DNA from: a virus | Length of the DNA: 27,220 nt | Strand: one strand, 5' to 3' | Virus record (IMG/VR): IMGVR_UViG_3300030116_002175 | Span: 1-27,220 of that record | Part shown: piece after piece, positions 1-6,177 of the stretch | Layout of the letters: each line of letters begins with the position of its first letter | Numbering within the stretch: position 1 is the first letter of the stretch | The notes under the pieces: model-generated | What the model was told of the DNA's origin: nothing | The model's input: only the letters and a program-made list of their open reading frames with translations | The model's database searches: none | Translations under genes and position numbers: made by a program

Positions 1-699
1 AACGAATCCTTCACTGCTCGTTACACTCATGAAACAATCGCTTTGGCTTTTGCTATAACTGAAGAAGCTATTGAGGACAACCTCTATGATAGACTTTCAA
101 GCAGATATACAAGAGCATTAGCAAGATCTATGTCTAATACAAAACAAGTTAAAGCGGCGAGTGTGTTGAACAACGCTTTTGATAGTACTTTTACTTTTGG
201 AGATGGTAAGGAGCTTTGTGCTACTGATCACCCAACTGCAGGAGGAGGCACTTTCAGAAACGAACTGTCAACTGCGGCGGACTTAAATGAAACATCATTA
301 GAACAATCACTTATTGATATCTCAGGATTCATTGATGAAAGAGGTCTCAAAATTGCTTTAATGGGTCGTAAGTTAATTATTCCAGTAAACTTACAGTTTG
401 TAGCTGAAAGATTAATGGCAAGTAACATGCGTCCAGCAACAGCAGACAATGATGTTAATGCAATAAGAAACATGGGAATGTTACCTGAAGGGTATGTGGT
501 AAACCACTTCTTAACAGATACAGACGCATTTTTCATTAAAACTGACTCACCAAATGGTTTTAAACATTTTGAAAGAGCAGGGATTGCAACATCAATGGAA
601 GGTGACTTCGATACTGGTAATGTTAGATATAAGGCGAGAGAAAGATATAGCTTTGGCGTATCAGATCCTCGTTGTGTATTTGGCTCTCCAGGAGCTTAA
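1..699 (+). CDS. Major capsid protein, 3' part (5' end outside window)
   Basis: The reading frame is open from base 1 and ends with TAA at 697-699, so about 232 C-terminal residues are visible and the true start lies upstream. An internal TTG at 43 is not a credible start because coding continues before it. The segment beginning ITEEAIEDNLYDRLSSRY, the later KLIIPVNLQFVAERLM stretch and the terminal arginine/aromatic-rich region resemble Mu gpT-type and other HK97-fold major capsid proteins of marine phages. This protein would form the icosahedral shell. It is followed at once by a strong intrinsic terminator, as expected for a gene expressed in great excess over the genes downstream. Its position before small decoration-type proteins and head-tail genes fits. 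The call rests on remembered family resemblance and gene order. Confidence 0.82.
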   Translation, partial: NESFTARYTHETIALAFAITEEAIEDNLYDRLSSRYTRALARSMSNTKQVKAASVLNNAFDSTFTFGDGKELCATDHPTAGGGTFRNELSTAADLNETSLEQSLIDISGFIDERGLKIALMGRKLIIPVNLQFVAERLMASNMRPATADNDVNAIRNMGMLPEGYVVNHFLTDTDAFFIKTDSPNGFKHFERAGIATSMEGDFDTGNVRYKARERYSFGVSDPRCVFGSPGA

Positions 700-720
700 A
701 TCAAGGATCCCCTTGAAATT

Positions 721-751
721 AAAAGAGCGACTTTACAGTCGCTCTTTTTTT
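721..751 (+). terminator. Rho-independent terminator after the capsid gene
   Basis: GAGCGAC (725-731) pairs perfectly with GTCGCTC (738-744) around a six-base loop, TTTACA. The flanking AAAA (721-724) and TTTT (745-748) can extend the stem, and seven T residues run from 745 to 751. It lies 22 bases after the capsid stop codon. This is a textbook intrinsic terminator and should insulate or attenuate capsid transcription from the downstream genes. Confidence 0.92.
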
Positions 752-761
752 ATGTTATAGT
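732..761 (+). promoter_or_regulatory. Candidate sigma70-type promoter overlapping the terminator
   Basis: TTTACA (732-737, five of six matches to TTGACA) and TATAGT (756-761, five of six matches to TATAAT) are separated by 18 bases. The predicted start site is near 768, with the next gene at 814. The -35 element is exactly the loop of the preceding terminator hairpin. Such an arrangement would allow read-through transcription to stop and new transcription to begin at the same spot. AT-rich DNA produces promoter-like matches by chance, so this is a hypothesis. Confidence 0.45.
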
Positions 762-770
762 TTATACACC

Positions 771-792
771 TTGACGGGAATAAACCCGACAA
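771..792 (+). promoter_or_regulatory. Imperfect hairpin in the leader of gene 814-1323
   Basis: TTGACGGG (771-778) and CCCGACAA (785-792) form an eight-position stem with one A-A mismatch around the loop AATAAA. If transcription starts near 768, the hairpin sits at the 5' end of the mRNA and ends about ten bases before the ribosome binding site AAGGAG (802-807). It could protect the transcript from decay or act as a protein site. There is no U-run, so it is not a terminator. Confidence 0.4.
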
Positions 793-813
793 AGCCAAGA
801 CAAGGAGATTGAT

Positions 814-1323
814 ATGGCTAATACAACTTTTTCAGGTCCTATTAGATCTGAGAGTACAATCAAAACAATCAGTAAAAACGCAACAACTGGTGCTATCACA
901 GAGGTATCAACATTTGGTGATGGTCCAGTAAGTTTATCTGACGGTGATGTAACTCTTACAAATGCTACTCACAGTGGTAGAGTTTTACTTGTGCCAGATG
1001 GTAGTCAAGATAATACATATACACTTCCAGCACCGATAGCTGGATCTATGTTTAGATTTGTTTATGCTGGAGGAGCGGCTGATGCAACAGATGCGATAAT
1101 ACTCACTCCAGGAAACACTAACTTTTATATTGGTGGTATAACCTTTTTAGATACTGATGGTAATGCAATTAGTTCTGTATTCTCAAACGGTAGCTCAAAT
1201 AGTAGTATACAATTTAATGTTCCTGCTGGATTTGATGTTACAATTATGGGTATAAACACAACTAATTATCAAATTTTTGGTAATGCTACATCAACTACTG
1301 CCCCAGCTTTTGCTGATCAATAA
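814..1323 (+). CDS. Putative virion structural protein (head decoration or fibre-like), 169 aa
   Basis: The ATG at 814 is preceded by AAGGAG (802-807) at ideal spacing. The product is rich in Ser, Thr, Gly, Asn and alternating hydrophobic residues and has no transmembrane segment. This composition fits an all-beta surface protein. The pattern RVLLVPDGSQDNTYTLPAP followed by GSMFRFVYAGG recalls small beta-barrel virion proteins that I have seen next to capsid genes in marine phages. Lying directly after the capsid gene with its own probable promoter, it may be a head decoration (cement) protein or a head fibre. I cannot distinguish these from sequence alone, and no catalytic motif is visible. 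Confidence 0.6.
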   Translation: MANTTFSGPIRSESTIKTISKNATTGAITEVSTFGDGPVSLSDGDVTLTNATHSGRVLLVPDGSQDNTYTLPAPIAGSMFRFVYAGGAADATDAIILTPGNTNFYIGGITFLDTDGNAISSVFSNGSSNSSIQFNVPAGFDVTIMGINTTNYQIFGNATSTTAPAFADQ

Positions 1324-1335
1324 TAGGAGGCTTAT

Positions 1336-1740
1336 ATGGCAGATGCAGTTGCTACACAAACTATCATTGATGGTAGTAAAACAGCAGTTTTAAAATTCAC
1401 AAATGTTTCTGATGGATCAGGTGAAAGTGCTGTTACTAAAGTAGACGTCAGTGCATTAGCTAATAATTCTATTGGTCAGTCTTGTACTGGAGCTTCCATA
1501 CAAAAAATATGGTGGCAGTGTATCGGTATGAAAGTCCAAATATTATTTGACGCAACCTCTGATGTTCTTGCTATTGAGTTAGGTGAAAACCAAAGTGGCT
1601 TTCATGATTACTCTGGGTTTGGTGGTATACCAAATAATGCAGGATCTGGTAAGACTGGTGACATTCAGTTTACAACCGTAGGACATACAAGTGCAGACAG
1701 TTATACGATTATTCTGCAAGTAGCGAAAGAGTACGGTTAA
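1336..1740 (+). CDS. Putative virion structural protein, 134 aa
   Basis: The start is set by TAGGAGG (1324-1330) five bases before the ATG. The product has a polar, beta-rich sequence containing GASIQKIWWQCIGMKVQILF and ends in a strand-like SYTIILQVAKEY. It has no signal peptide or membrane segment. It sits 12 bases behind the preceding structural gene and overlaps the next start by one base (TAATG). I recall similar short proteins beside marine phage capsid genes without an assigned role. A head decoration or head-closure protein is likely from context, but this is inference. Confidence 0.55.
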   Translation: MADAVATQTIIDGSKTAVLKFTNVSDGSGESAVTKVDVSALANNSIGQSCTGASIQKIWWQCIGMKVQILFDATSDVLAIELGENQSGFHDYSGFGGIPNNAGSGKTGDIQFTTVGHTSADSYTIILQVAKEYG

Positions 1741-2024
1741 TGGCTACTACTAAAGATGTAAAAAGGACTCCCTCTGGTAAAATTAGTTACCGAGGGATGA
1801 CTTTTCCTGGATTTAACAAACCAAAGAAAACTCCAGGAGGTCCTAAAAAATCAGCCGTGTTAGCAAAAAAAGGCACACAAATTAAACTTGTTAGGTTTGG
1901 CGATCCTAACATGAGTATTAAAAAAGATCAGCCGGGACGTCGTAAATCATTTAGAGCCAGACATAGATGTGATACGGCTAAAGATAAATTTACTGCAAGA
2001 TATTGGTCATGTAAGGCATGGTAA
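1740..2024 (+). CDS. Small basic phage protein with C-terminal RARHRC...YWSCKAW motif, 94 aa
   Basis: The start ATG overlaps the preceding TAA by one base. About 28% of residues are Lys or Arg (17 K and 9 R by my count). The C-terminal third reads SFRARHRCDTAKDK and then FTARYWSC, with two cysteines separated by 13 residues and a histidine just before the first. I recall this RARH-C...ARYWSC signature as a recurrent conserved block in marine phage proteins of unknown function. The His/Cys arrangement could coordinate a metal, although only three candidate ligands are obvious. The protein is likely a virion component that contacts DNA. It is the first of a row of tiny basic genes. Confidence 0.6.
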   Translation: MATTKDVKRTPSGKISYRGMTFPGFNKPKKTPGGPKKSAVLAKKGTQIKLVRFGDPNMSIKKDQPGRRKSFRARHRCDTAKDKFTARYWSCKAW

Positions 2025-2182
2025 TGAAAGCTAACGAAGTTTTAAAATTATTAGAAAAGCACGAAGAAGAGTGCGGAAAAAGATATGAACGCATAGAAAA
2101 GAGTCTAGATAAGTTTGATGTTAAACTTTGGGGACTTGCCGTTCTAATAGTAATAACTCCTTTTTTACACAAGTTGATATAA
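2024..2182 (+). CDS. Small single-pass membrane protein, 52 aa
   Basis: The ATG (2024-2026) overlaps the previous TAA by one base and the frame closes with TAA at 2180-2182, two bases before the next ATG. The N-terminal 35 residues are charged and helical (MKANEVLKLLEKHEEECGKR then YERIEKSLDKFD). They are followed by one hydrophobic segment, about residues 36-51 (LWGLAVLIVITPFLHK). This coiled-coil-plus-C-terminal-anchor layout is like the small XhlA-type or haemolysin-like membrane proteins of phages. It fills exactly the gap between its neighbours with coupled start and stop, which argues that it is real. Its role is unknown, and its place among basic proteins rather than lysis genes is odd. 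Confidence 0.68.
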   Translation: MKANEVLKLLEKHEEECGKRYERIEKSLDKFDVKLWGLAVLIVITPFLHKLI

Positions 2183-2183
2183 A

Positions 2184-2462
2184 ATGGCTATGACGAGAGG
2201 ACAAATGAGAAAACAAATTAGTAAGCCTCCAGCCAAGAAAAAGAAAACTAAACGTAAAATACCTGAAAAATATTTAAAAGGTTTATCAAGCACAGAGCGT
2301 GCTAAACGTCGTAAGGAAATACAACGTAATGCACCTAAAGCAGATAACGATCCATCTGCTTATAAGTTCAGCACAGATTTTAAAAAAGGTAAACGCAGAA
2401 AAACAAAAGAGTCTGTGTACACAAAACGATTTAGAAAAATGTATGGAGGTAAAAAGAAATGA
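2184..2462 (+). CDS. Highly basic small protein, 92 aa
   Basis: By my count 24 Lys and 11 Arg occur in 92 residues (38%) against about seven acidic residues, giving a strongly positive protein. A central block, PEKYLKGLSSTERAKRRKEI, and a C-terminal YTKRFRKMYG surround a short acidic spot (KADNDPSAY). I recall this layout in small proteins shared by marine phages and large algal viruses, with no proven function. It could neutralise packaged DNA, scaffold the head or bind nucleic acid. The stop TGA overlaps the next ATG (ATGA at 2459-2462). Its ribosome binding site is weak, so translational coupling to the 52-residue gene is likely. Confidence 0.65.
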   Translation: MAMTRGQMRKQISKPPAKKKKTKRKIPEKYLKGLSSTERAKRRKEIQRNAPKADNDPSAYKFSTDFKKGKRRKTKESVYTKRFRKMYGGKKK

Positions 2463-2608
2463 AGAAAAAACTAACACCTAAACAAAAGAAGTTAGCTTCG
2501 TTAACACCACCTTTTAATAAAATAACTCGTGGAGATATTATTAAAGGGGCAACTATGAGAAAAAAGAAAAATGGTAGCAAAGCTAGAAACAATAAGAAAA
2601 AAACTTAA
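2459..2608 (+). CDS. Tiny basic protein, 49 aa
   Basis: The ATG is at 2459-2461 in an ATGA overlap with the preceding stop, preceded by GGAGGT (2445-2450). The frame ends with TAA at 2606-2608. The product begins MKKKLTPKQKKLASLTPP, continues FNKITRGDIIKGA, and ends in a Lys/Asn-rich tail. There are 15 Lys and 3 Arg with a single acidic residue. The strong Shine-Dalgarno and tight overlap support it as a real gene. The 3' end overlaps the next small frame by 38 bases. Function unknown; it belongs to the basic-protein cluster and may be a packaged DNA-binding peptide. Confidence 0.6.
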   Translation: MKKKLTPKQKKLASLTPPFNKITRGDIIKGATMRKKKNGSKARNNKKKT

Positions 2609-2708
2609 GAGTGGAAAAAAGTTAGGTTTTAGCGAAAGAGCTAGAGCAGTCAATAAAGGTTTAATGCCAAGTAAGAGGAGGAAAAAACGTGTCAGCAAAC
2701 GTAAGTAA
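2571..2708 (+). CDS. Tiny basic protein, 45 aa, overlapping both neighbours out of frame
   Basis: The frame runs from the ATG at 2571-2573 to TAA at 2706-2708. An in-frame TGA at 2556-2558 excludes a longer upstream ATG. The sequence is KLETIRKKLKSGKKLGFSER followed by ARAVNKGLMPSKRRKKRVSK, with 12 Lys and 7 Arg (42% basic) and only two acidic residues. It overlaps the 49-residue gene by 38 bases and the following GTG gene by 20 bases. No clear Shine-Dalgarno is present, so expression would rely on translational coupling. The helix-like first half and clean basic tail resemble the neighbouring products, which favours a real gene over a chance frame, but confidence is moderate. Confidence 0.5.
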   Translation: MVAKLETIRKKLKSGKKLGFSERARAVNKGLMPSKRRKKRVSKRK

Positions 2709-2961
2709 AACATTAGCTGAAAAAGCTAAAAAAGCTAGAGCAAAAGGTAAAAAGGTTACGGCTGGACAATTACGTCAAGTCTACAACAAAGGTCTCGCCG
2801 CTTATAAAACTGGACACCGTCCTGGAACAACACCAAATCAATGGGCAATGGCTCGTGTAAACTCTGTGCTAACTGGAGGTAAAGCGGCGAAAGTTGATGC
2901 TCATATATTTGGTAAAGGTAAAAAACCAAAGAAAAAACCAACGGCTAAGAAAAAAGGTTAA
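2689..2961 (+). CDS. Small basic protein with NQWAMARVNSVLTGG motif, 90 aa
   Basis: A GTG start at 2689 is chosen because AAGAGGAGG (2674-2682) lies just upstream at good spacing and no ATG is available nearby. About 27% of residues are Lys/Arg. The core reads QLRQVYNKGLAAYKTGHRPG then NQWAMARVNSVLTGGKAAKV, between a lysine-rich N-terminus and a lysine-rich tail. I recall this 'QLR.VYNRGLAAW ... QWAMARV ... TGG' block from small proteins of marine phages and algal viruses (possibly Pfam DUF5824, unverified). Function is not known. The compact core with flexible basic tails suggests nucleic acid or capsid contact. Confidence 0.7.
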   Translation: MSANVSKTLAEKAKKARAKGKKVTAGQLRQVYNKGLAAYKTGHRPGTTPNQWAMARVNSVLTGGKAAKVDAHIFGKGKKPKKKPTAKKKG

Positions 2962-3635
2962 TGTCTTATTTAATAAGCAATATACCCTTCTTTAAATGTT
3001 GGGTACGCAAAGAATTTACGCATAATCATGAAAAATATAGAGGTGAGTTTATACATGCTCATGCGTTTGCTGTAACTACGATGCCAGATAGAACACTTGG
3101 TTTTCAAGTTGTGTTTACTGGTTGTGAGGTTGACGGTACTGATGAAACAAATATACACGGTGGAGCAATGTGGGCTAGAATGCCTTTGACTGCATTAGTA
3201 GCCGACATACCATTAGATACCATGCCTGACATTATGCACCCACGCTTTGCTCAGCCTTGGGACTGTAGTTCTCATCACCATAGTGTAGTAAAATTAGACT
3301 ATGTGAGTGTAAGTCCATGGATATGTAAAATAGATAATAGGTTGCATATCGGTAAATATTTATTTACAATAGATTACAGTCAGTCTGATTTAGCAGATGA
3401 TCCAGCTCAGCATAAGCAGAGTCATGTCATTCAGTTAATAAAGGCTGATAATTGGACTGGTAACATTGTTGCCTTGCCAAATAACAGGGTTAGAGTAACT
3501 TCCCCTGCACTCTGGGAAACTGGAGAGGGAGCTCCCGATTTTAAACCGAGTCAATGGACTCATAACGCAGAGGAACATGAACAATATATGGATCCCGAAG
3601 TAACCTTCAACAATCTTTATAAGGAGAATAAGTAA
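2961..3635 (+). CDS. Conserved hypothetical phage protein, 224 aa
   Basis: Its ATG overlaps the preceding TAA by one base and its TAA overlaps the next ATG. The protein is rich in His, Trp and Cys for a phage structural protein. It contains ISNIPFFKCWVRKEF, FIHAHAFAVTTMPDR, a central SSHHHSVVKLDYVSVSPWIC and a C-terminal HNAEEHEQYMDPE. No membrane segment is seen, and I recognise no catalytic family. The histidine clusters could bind metal. Its place between the basic-protein chain and the head-tail genes, in a fully coupled operon, suggests a virion or assembly role. I think similar proteins exist in uncultured marine phages, all without assigned function. Confidence 0.6.
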   Translation: MSYLISNIPFFKCWVRKEFTHNHEKYRGEFIHAHAFAVTTMPDRTLGFQVVFTGCEVDGTDETNIHGGAMWARMPLTALVADIPLDTMPDIMHPRFAQPWDCSSHHHSVVKLDYVSVSPWICKIDNRLHIGKYLFTIDYSQSDLADDPAQHKQSHVIQLIKADNWTGNIVALPNNRVRVTSPALWETGEGAPDFKPSQWTHNAEEHEQYMDPEVTFNNLYKENK

Positions 3636-3832
3636 TGATGAAGAAAAAAAGCTATGCGATGGGTGGTGCTACTAACGATAAAAAGAAAATGATGGGTGGT
3701 GGTGCTATGAAAAAGAAAAGTTTCGCTATGGGTGGTGCTACTAACGAAAAAGAAAAAATGATGGGTGGTGGTGCTATGAAGAAAAAGAGCTTTGCAAATG
3801 GTGGCAAAGTAGTCAAAGGTCCTTATAGTTAA
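3635..3832 (+). CDS. Lys/Met/Gly repeat protein, 65 aa
   Basis: AAGGAG (3621-3626) precedes the ATG at 3635. Almost the entire product is two and a third copies of a 23-residue repeat, MKKKSFAMGGATNEKEKMMG plus GGA, and it ends GGKVVKGPYS. The sequence has no hydrophobic core and is likely disordered. Short KKKGYAMGG-type repeats are familiar to me from small marine phage proteins and from tails of larger internal virion proteins. Charge pattern and location after the basic-protein chain suggest a packaged or DNA-contacting peptide, but that is inference. Its stop overlaps the start of the next gene by one base. Confidence 0.62.
   Translation: MMKKKSYAMGGATNDKKKMMGGGAMKKKSFAMGGATNEKEKMMGGGAMKKKSFANGGKVVKGPYS
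3638..3805 (+). repeat. 69-bp tandem repeat within the Lys/Met/Gly protein gene
   Basis: Unit 1 covers 3638-3706, unit 2 covers 3707-3775 and a partial unit 3 covers 3776-3805. The units begin ATGAA(A/G)AA and share GGTGGTGCTACTAACGA and ATGATGGGTGGTGGTGCT at fixed spacing. The period is 23 codons, so copy-number change keeps the reading frame. Confidence 0.92.
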
Positions 3833-4500
3833 TGACCACTTCTTCCTCTACTAATTTTGAGCTAGATGTAGCTGAATATATTGAAGAAGCCTTTGAGCGT
3901 TGTGGTTTAGAGGTTAGGACTGGCTATGACTTACAAACAGCCAAACGTTCGTTAAATATATTATTAGCTGATTGGGCAAATAGAGGATTAAATCAATGGA
4001 CTATTGAACAACGTACACAATCATTAACATCAGGTACAGCGGAATATAGTTTAGGAACAGATGTAATCGATATACTCAACGCTGTAATACGCAGAGGAAC
4101 TACAGATTTTACAATTAGTAGAATAAGTAGGGATCAATACATCAACATACCAGTAAAGTCTACAACTGGTAGACCTAGTCAGTATTTTTTAGATAGACAG
4201 ATTACACCTAATTTAAAACTTTGGGCTACACCAGAGAATAGCACAGATACTTTTGTGTACGATGCTTTGACTAGGATACAAGACGCAGATACAGCGAAAA
4301 ATACGATGGAAGTACCGTTTAGGTTTTACCCATGTTTGACTGCAGGACTTGCTTATTATTTAGCAATGAAAAAAGCACCTGAAAGATTACAAATATTAAA
4401 AGCTGTGTATGAAGAAGAGTTTGAGCGTGCTTCAGCAGAAGATAGAGATCGCTCTAATTTAACATTAACACCTAGTAGCACTTATTATGGATTTGTATGA
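3832..4500 (+). CDS. Head-tail adaptor / P22 gp4-like tail accessory protein, 222 aa
   Basis: The product begins with a helical section, LDVAEYIEEAFERCGLEVRT then TAKRSLNILLADWANRGL. A beta-rich middle follows with GRPSQYFLDRQITPNLKLWA, and helices close the protein (FRFYPCLTAGLAYYLAMKKA). I recall this as the conserved protein preceding the head-tail genes in marine phages that also carry a gp10-like tail protein; by family knowledge it resembles P22 gp4-type adaptors. It would bind beneath the portal and close the filled head. It starts in a TAATG overlap and ends in an ATGA overlap, so it is co-translated with neighbours. An SU10-type adaptor is an alternative name for the fold. Confidence 0.62.
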   Translation: MTTSSSTNFELDVAEYIEEAFERCGLEVRTGYDLQTAKRSLNILLADWANRGLNQWTIEQRTQSLTSGTAEYSLGTDVIDILNAVIRRGTTDFTISRISRDQYINIPVKSTTGRPSQYFLDRQITPNLKLWATPENSTDTFVYDALTRIQDADTAKNTMEVPFRFYPCLTAGLAYYLAMKKAPERLQILKAVYEEEFERASAEDRDRSNLTLTPSSTYYGFV

Positions 4501-4814
4501 CTAGATACGCTATTGGAAGAAAATCAAAGTTTATATCAGATAGGTCTGGGTTTGCCTTTCCATACAGAGAGCGAGTTATGGAATGGAATGGTAATGTAGT
4601 TCATAGGTCTGAATATGAGGTAAAACACCCTCAGCTTACGCCACGCAAACCACCATTAGAACCACAAGCTCTTTACCAACCAAGACCACAACAAGAGGAT
4701 GACAATAAACAATTTATAGTCATTACAAACACTGGACTTGGTATTTTAGGAACAACCTTAACCTCTTTTAGTGCAACTGCTAGTTTAGGAACAGTAACAG
4801 TGAGTACATCATGA
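4497..4814 (+). CDS. Virion-associated protein with SDRSGF...EWNG motif and one repeat-module tail, 105 aa
   Basis: The first 60 residues carry FISDRSGFAFPYRERVMEWN, then HRSEYEVKHPQL and a proline-rich PRKPPLEPQALYQPRP. I recall this as a conserved small protein in head-tail blocks of marine phages, function unknown. The C-terminal 27 residues (about 79-105) switch to TGLGILGTTL followed by FSATASLGTVTV, which matches the repeat family of the fibre at 6929-8398. The protein may therefore bridge the neck and a fibre or share a trimerising beta element. Its start and stop both sit in ATGA overlaps. The N-terminal part is confidently coding; the role is unassigned. Confidence 0.62.
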   Translation: MTRYAIGRKSKFISDRSGFAFPYRERVMEWNGNVVHRSEYEVKHPQLTPRKPPLEPQALYQPRPQQEDDNKQFIVITNTGLGILGTTLTSFSATASLGTVTVSTS

Positions 4815-5455
4815 GCTTTACATTGACAACATTAACTGCCTCCGTGCAAGAGTGGACACAAAACGATGAAAGTACTTTCGTAGCTGAAATACCATTTTTT
4901 ATTAAAAATGCAGAAGAACGTATTTTTAAAACTGTTGATCTTGATTATTTTCGTAAAAACGTAACTGGGTCTGCTACATCTGGTAATAAATTTTTAGAAA
5001 AGCCTAGTGATTATATGGCTACTTTTTCTTTGTCATTAATAAACAGTGGTGCAAATGTTTTTCTACTACAAAAAGATGTTAACTTTTTACAAGAATATCA
5101 TCCTGATCCCTCTGTGACAGGCACTCCCAAATACTATGCACAGTTTGATGTTAGCACTTTTATTTTAGCTCCAACACCAAATGCTGATTTTACAGCTGAA
5201 CTACATTATTATTATAGACCAGCATCACTTACAACTGATAATAGTGGATCAACTTGGATTAGCACAAACGCCCCTGATGCTTTACTATATGGTACATTAG
5301 TAGAAGCATATACCTTTATGAAAGGGGAAAAAGATTTGTTAGATTTATATAACGGTAGATATTTAGAATCTATCGCACGTCTCAAAAATTATGCAGAAGG
5401 TAGAAATTATTCTGATTCATTTAGAGAAGGTTTGGTAAGACAAAGACAAACATGA
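4811..5455 (+). CDS. Putative head-tail adaptor (SU10-type), 214 aa
   Basis: The helical N-terminus, IPFFIKNAEERIFKTVDLDY, is followed by a beta section (FLEKPSDYMATFSLSLIN, then PKYYAQFDVSTFILAPTPNA) and helical C-terminus (LYGTLVEAYTFMKGEKDLLD, RYLESIARLKNYAEG). Helix, beta insert and helix with an 'LAPTP.AD...HYYYRP' strand pair is typical of the small adaptor proteins annotated in phages such as SU10 and phiEco32, as far as I remember. It would form a dodecameric ring in the neck. Two adaptor-like genes in this block (with the 222-residue one) agree with a two-ring neck. The gene starts and ends in ATGA overlaps. Confidence 0.62.
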   Translation: MSFTLTTLTASVQEWTQNDESTFVAEIPFFIKNAEERIFKTVDLDYFRKNVTGSATSGNKFLEKPSDYMATFSLSLINSGANVFLLQKDVNFLQEYHPDPSVTGTPKYYAQFDVSTFILAPTPNADFTAELHYYYRPASLTTDNSGSTWISTNAPDALLYGTLVEAYTFMKGEKDLLDLYNGRYLESIARLKNYAEGRNYSDSFREGLVRQRQT

Positions 5456-6177
5456 AGAAAAGTAAAAGTGTAGCTATTGTCGGTTTAGGAAATAGCTTTA
5501 GTGAATTTATTCTTGCTAGAATTAGAAGCGAAAAATTTGACGAAATATGGGCAATTAATTCTATGTCAGGAGTAATATATCATGATAAATGTTTTATGAT
5601 GGATCCACCTTCTAGGTTTTTAGATACTCCTAATGCTGGTAAACAAACAACAATAATGGCTGATAGATTAAAGTCAAAGCTAAATATACCCATATTTTCT
5701 TGCACTAAAGATGAAAGATGTCCCGATGTAGTTGAGTTCCCTTTGCAAGAAGTATTACAAAAAACAAAATATGCTTATTTGAACAACACCGTCGCTTATG
5801 CTTTTGCATATGCAATAGCTAATGATTTTAAAGAGTTACATTTATACGGTATTGACTTTACTCATAAACATATCAATTTTGCAGAGGCGGGAAGAGCTTG
5901 TTGTGAGTTTTGGTTAGCTATAGCAATATCAAAAGGTATTAAGGTAAATATAGCTCACAACTCAAGTTTATTAGATACAAATATCCCAGATGATCAAAAG
6001 CTGTATGGATATCATAGACTTGAAGATCCGATAGTTTCTACAACTACACAAGGTAGTATGTTAATTACAAGAAAATCAAAATTAGAACCTCCAGAACCTT
6101 TAGATGGGACACCAAATATTATTGGTAGAGAGGACATACTTGGCGTTACTTATGAGGAGGTTAATAAAAATGTTTAA
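5452..6177 (+). CDS. Rossmann-like protein related to MptE/DUF115 or sialyltransferase folds, 241 aa
   Basis: The N-terminus VAIVGLGNSF (residues 7-16) is a nucleotide-binding-type strand and glycine loop. It is followed by EIWAINSM and an HLYGIDFTH strand-turn (about 130-138). This layout recalls DUF115/MptE-like proteins and CST-type sialyltransferases, in which a G-x-G-x-S loop and a GxD motif shape a sugar-nucleotide site. I have seen related proteins in the structural block of other marine phages, where they are left hypothetical. It may glycosylate a virion protein or modify host surface sugars. The start lies in an ATGA overlap, and the last eight bases overlap the following gene. The fold call is moderate; the enzyme activity is a guess. 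Confidence 0.58.
   Translation: MKKSKSVAIVGLGNSFSEFILARIRSEKFDEIWAINSMSGVIYHDKCFMMDPPSRFLDTPNAGKQTTIMADRLKSKLNIPIFSCTKDERCPDVVEFPLQEVLQKTKYAYLNNTVAYAFAYAIANDFKELHLYGIDFTHKHINFAEAGRACCEFWLAIAISKGIKVNIAHNSSLLDTNIPDDQKLYGYHRLEDPIVSTTTQGSMLITRKSKLEPPEPLDGTPNIIGREDILGVTYEEVNKNV

Noticed and set aside
43-699. Capsid gene starting at TTG 43
   Set aside because: The frame is open upstream to base 1 with capsid-like residues, so the TTG is internal.
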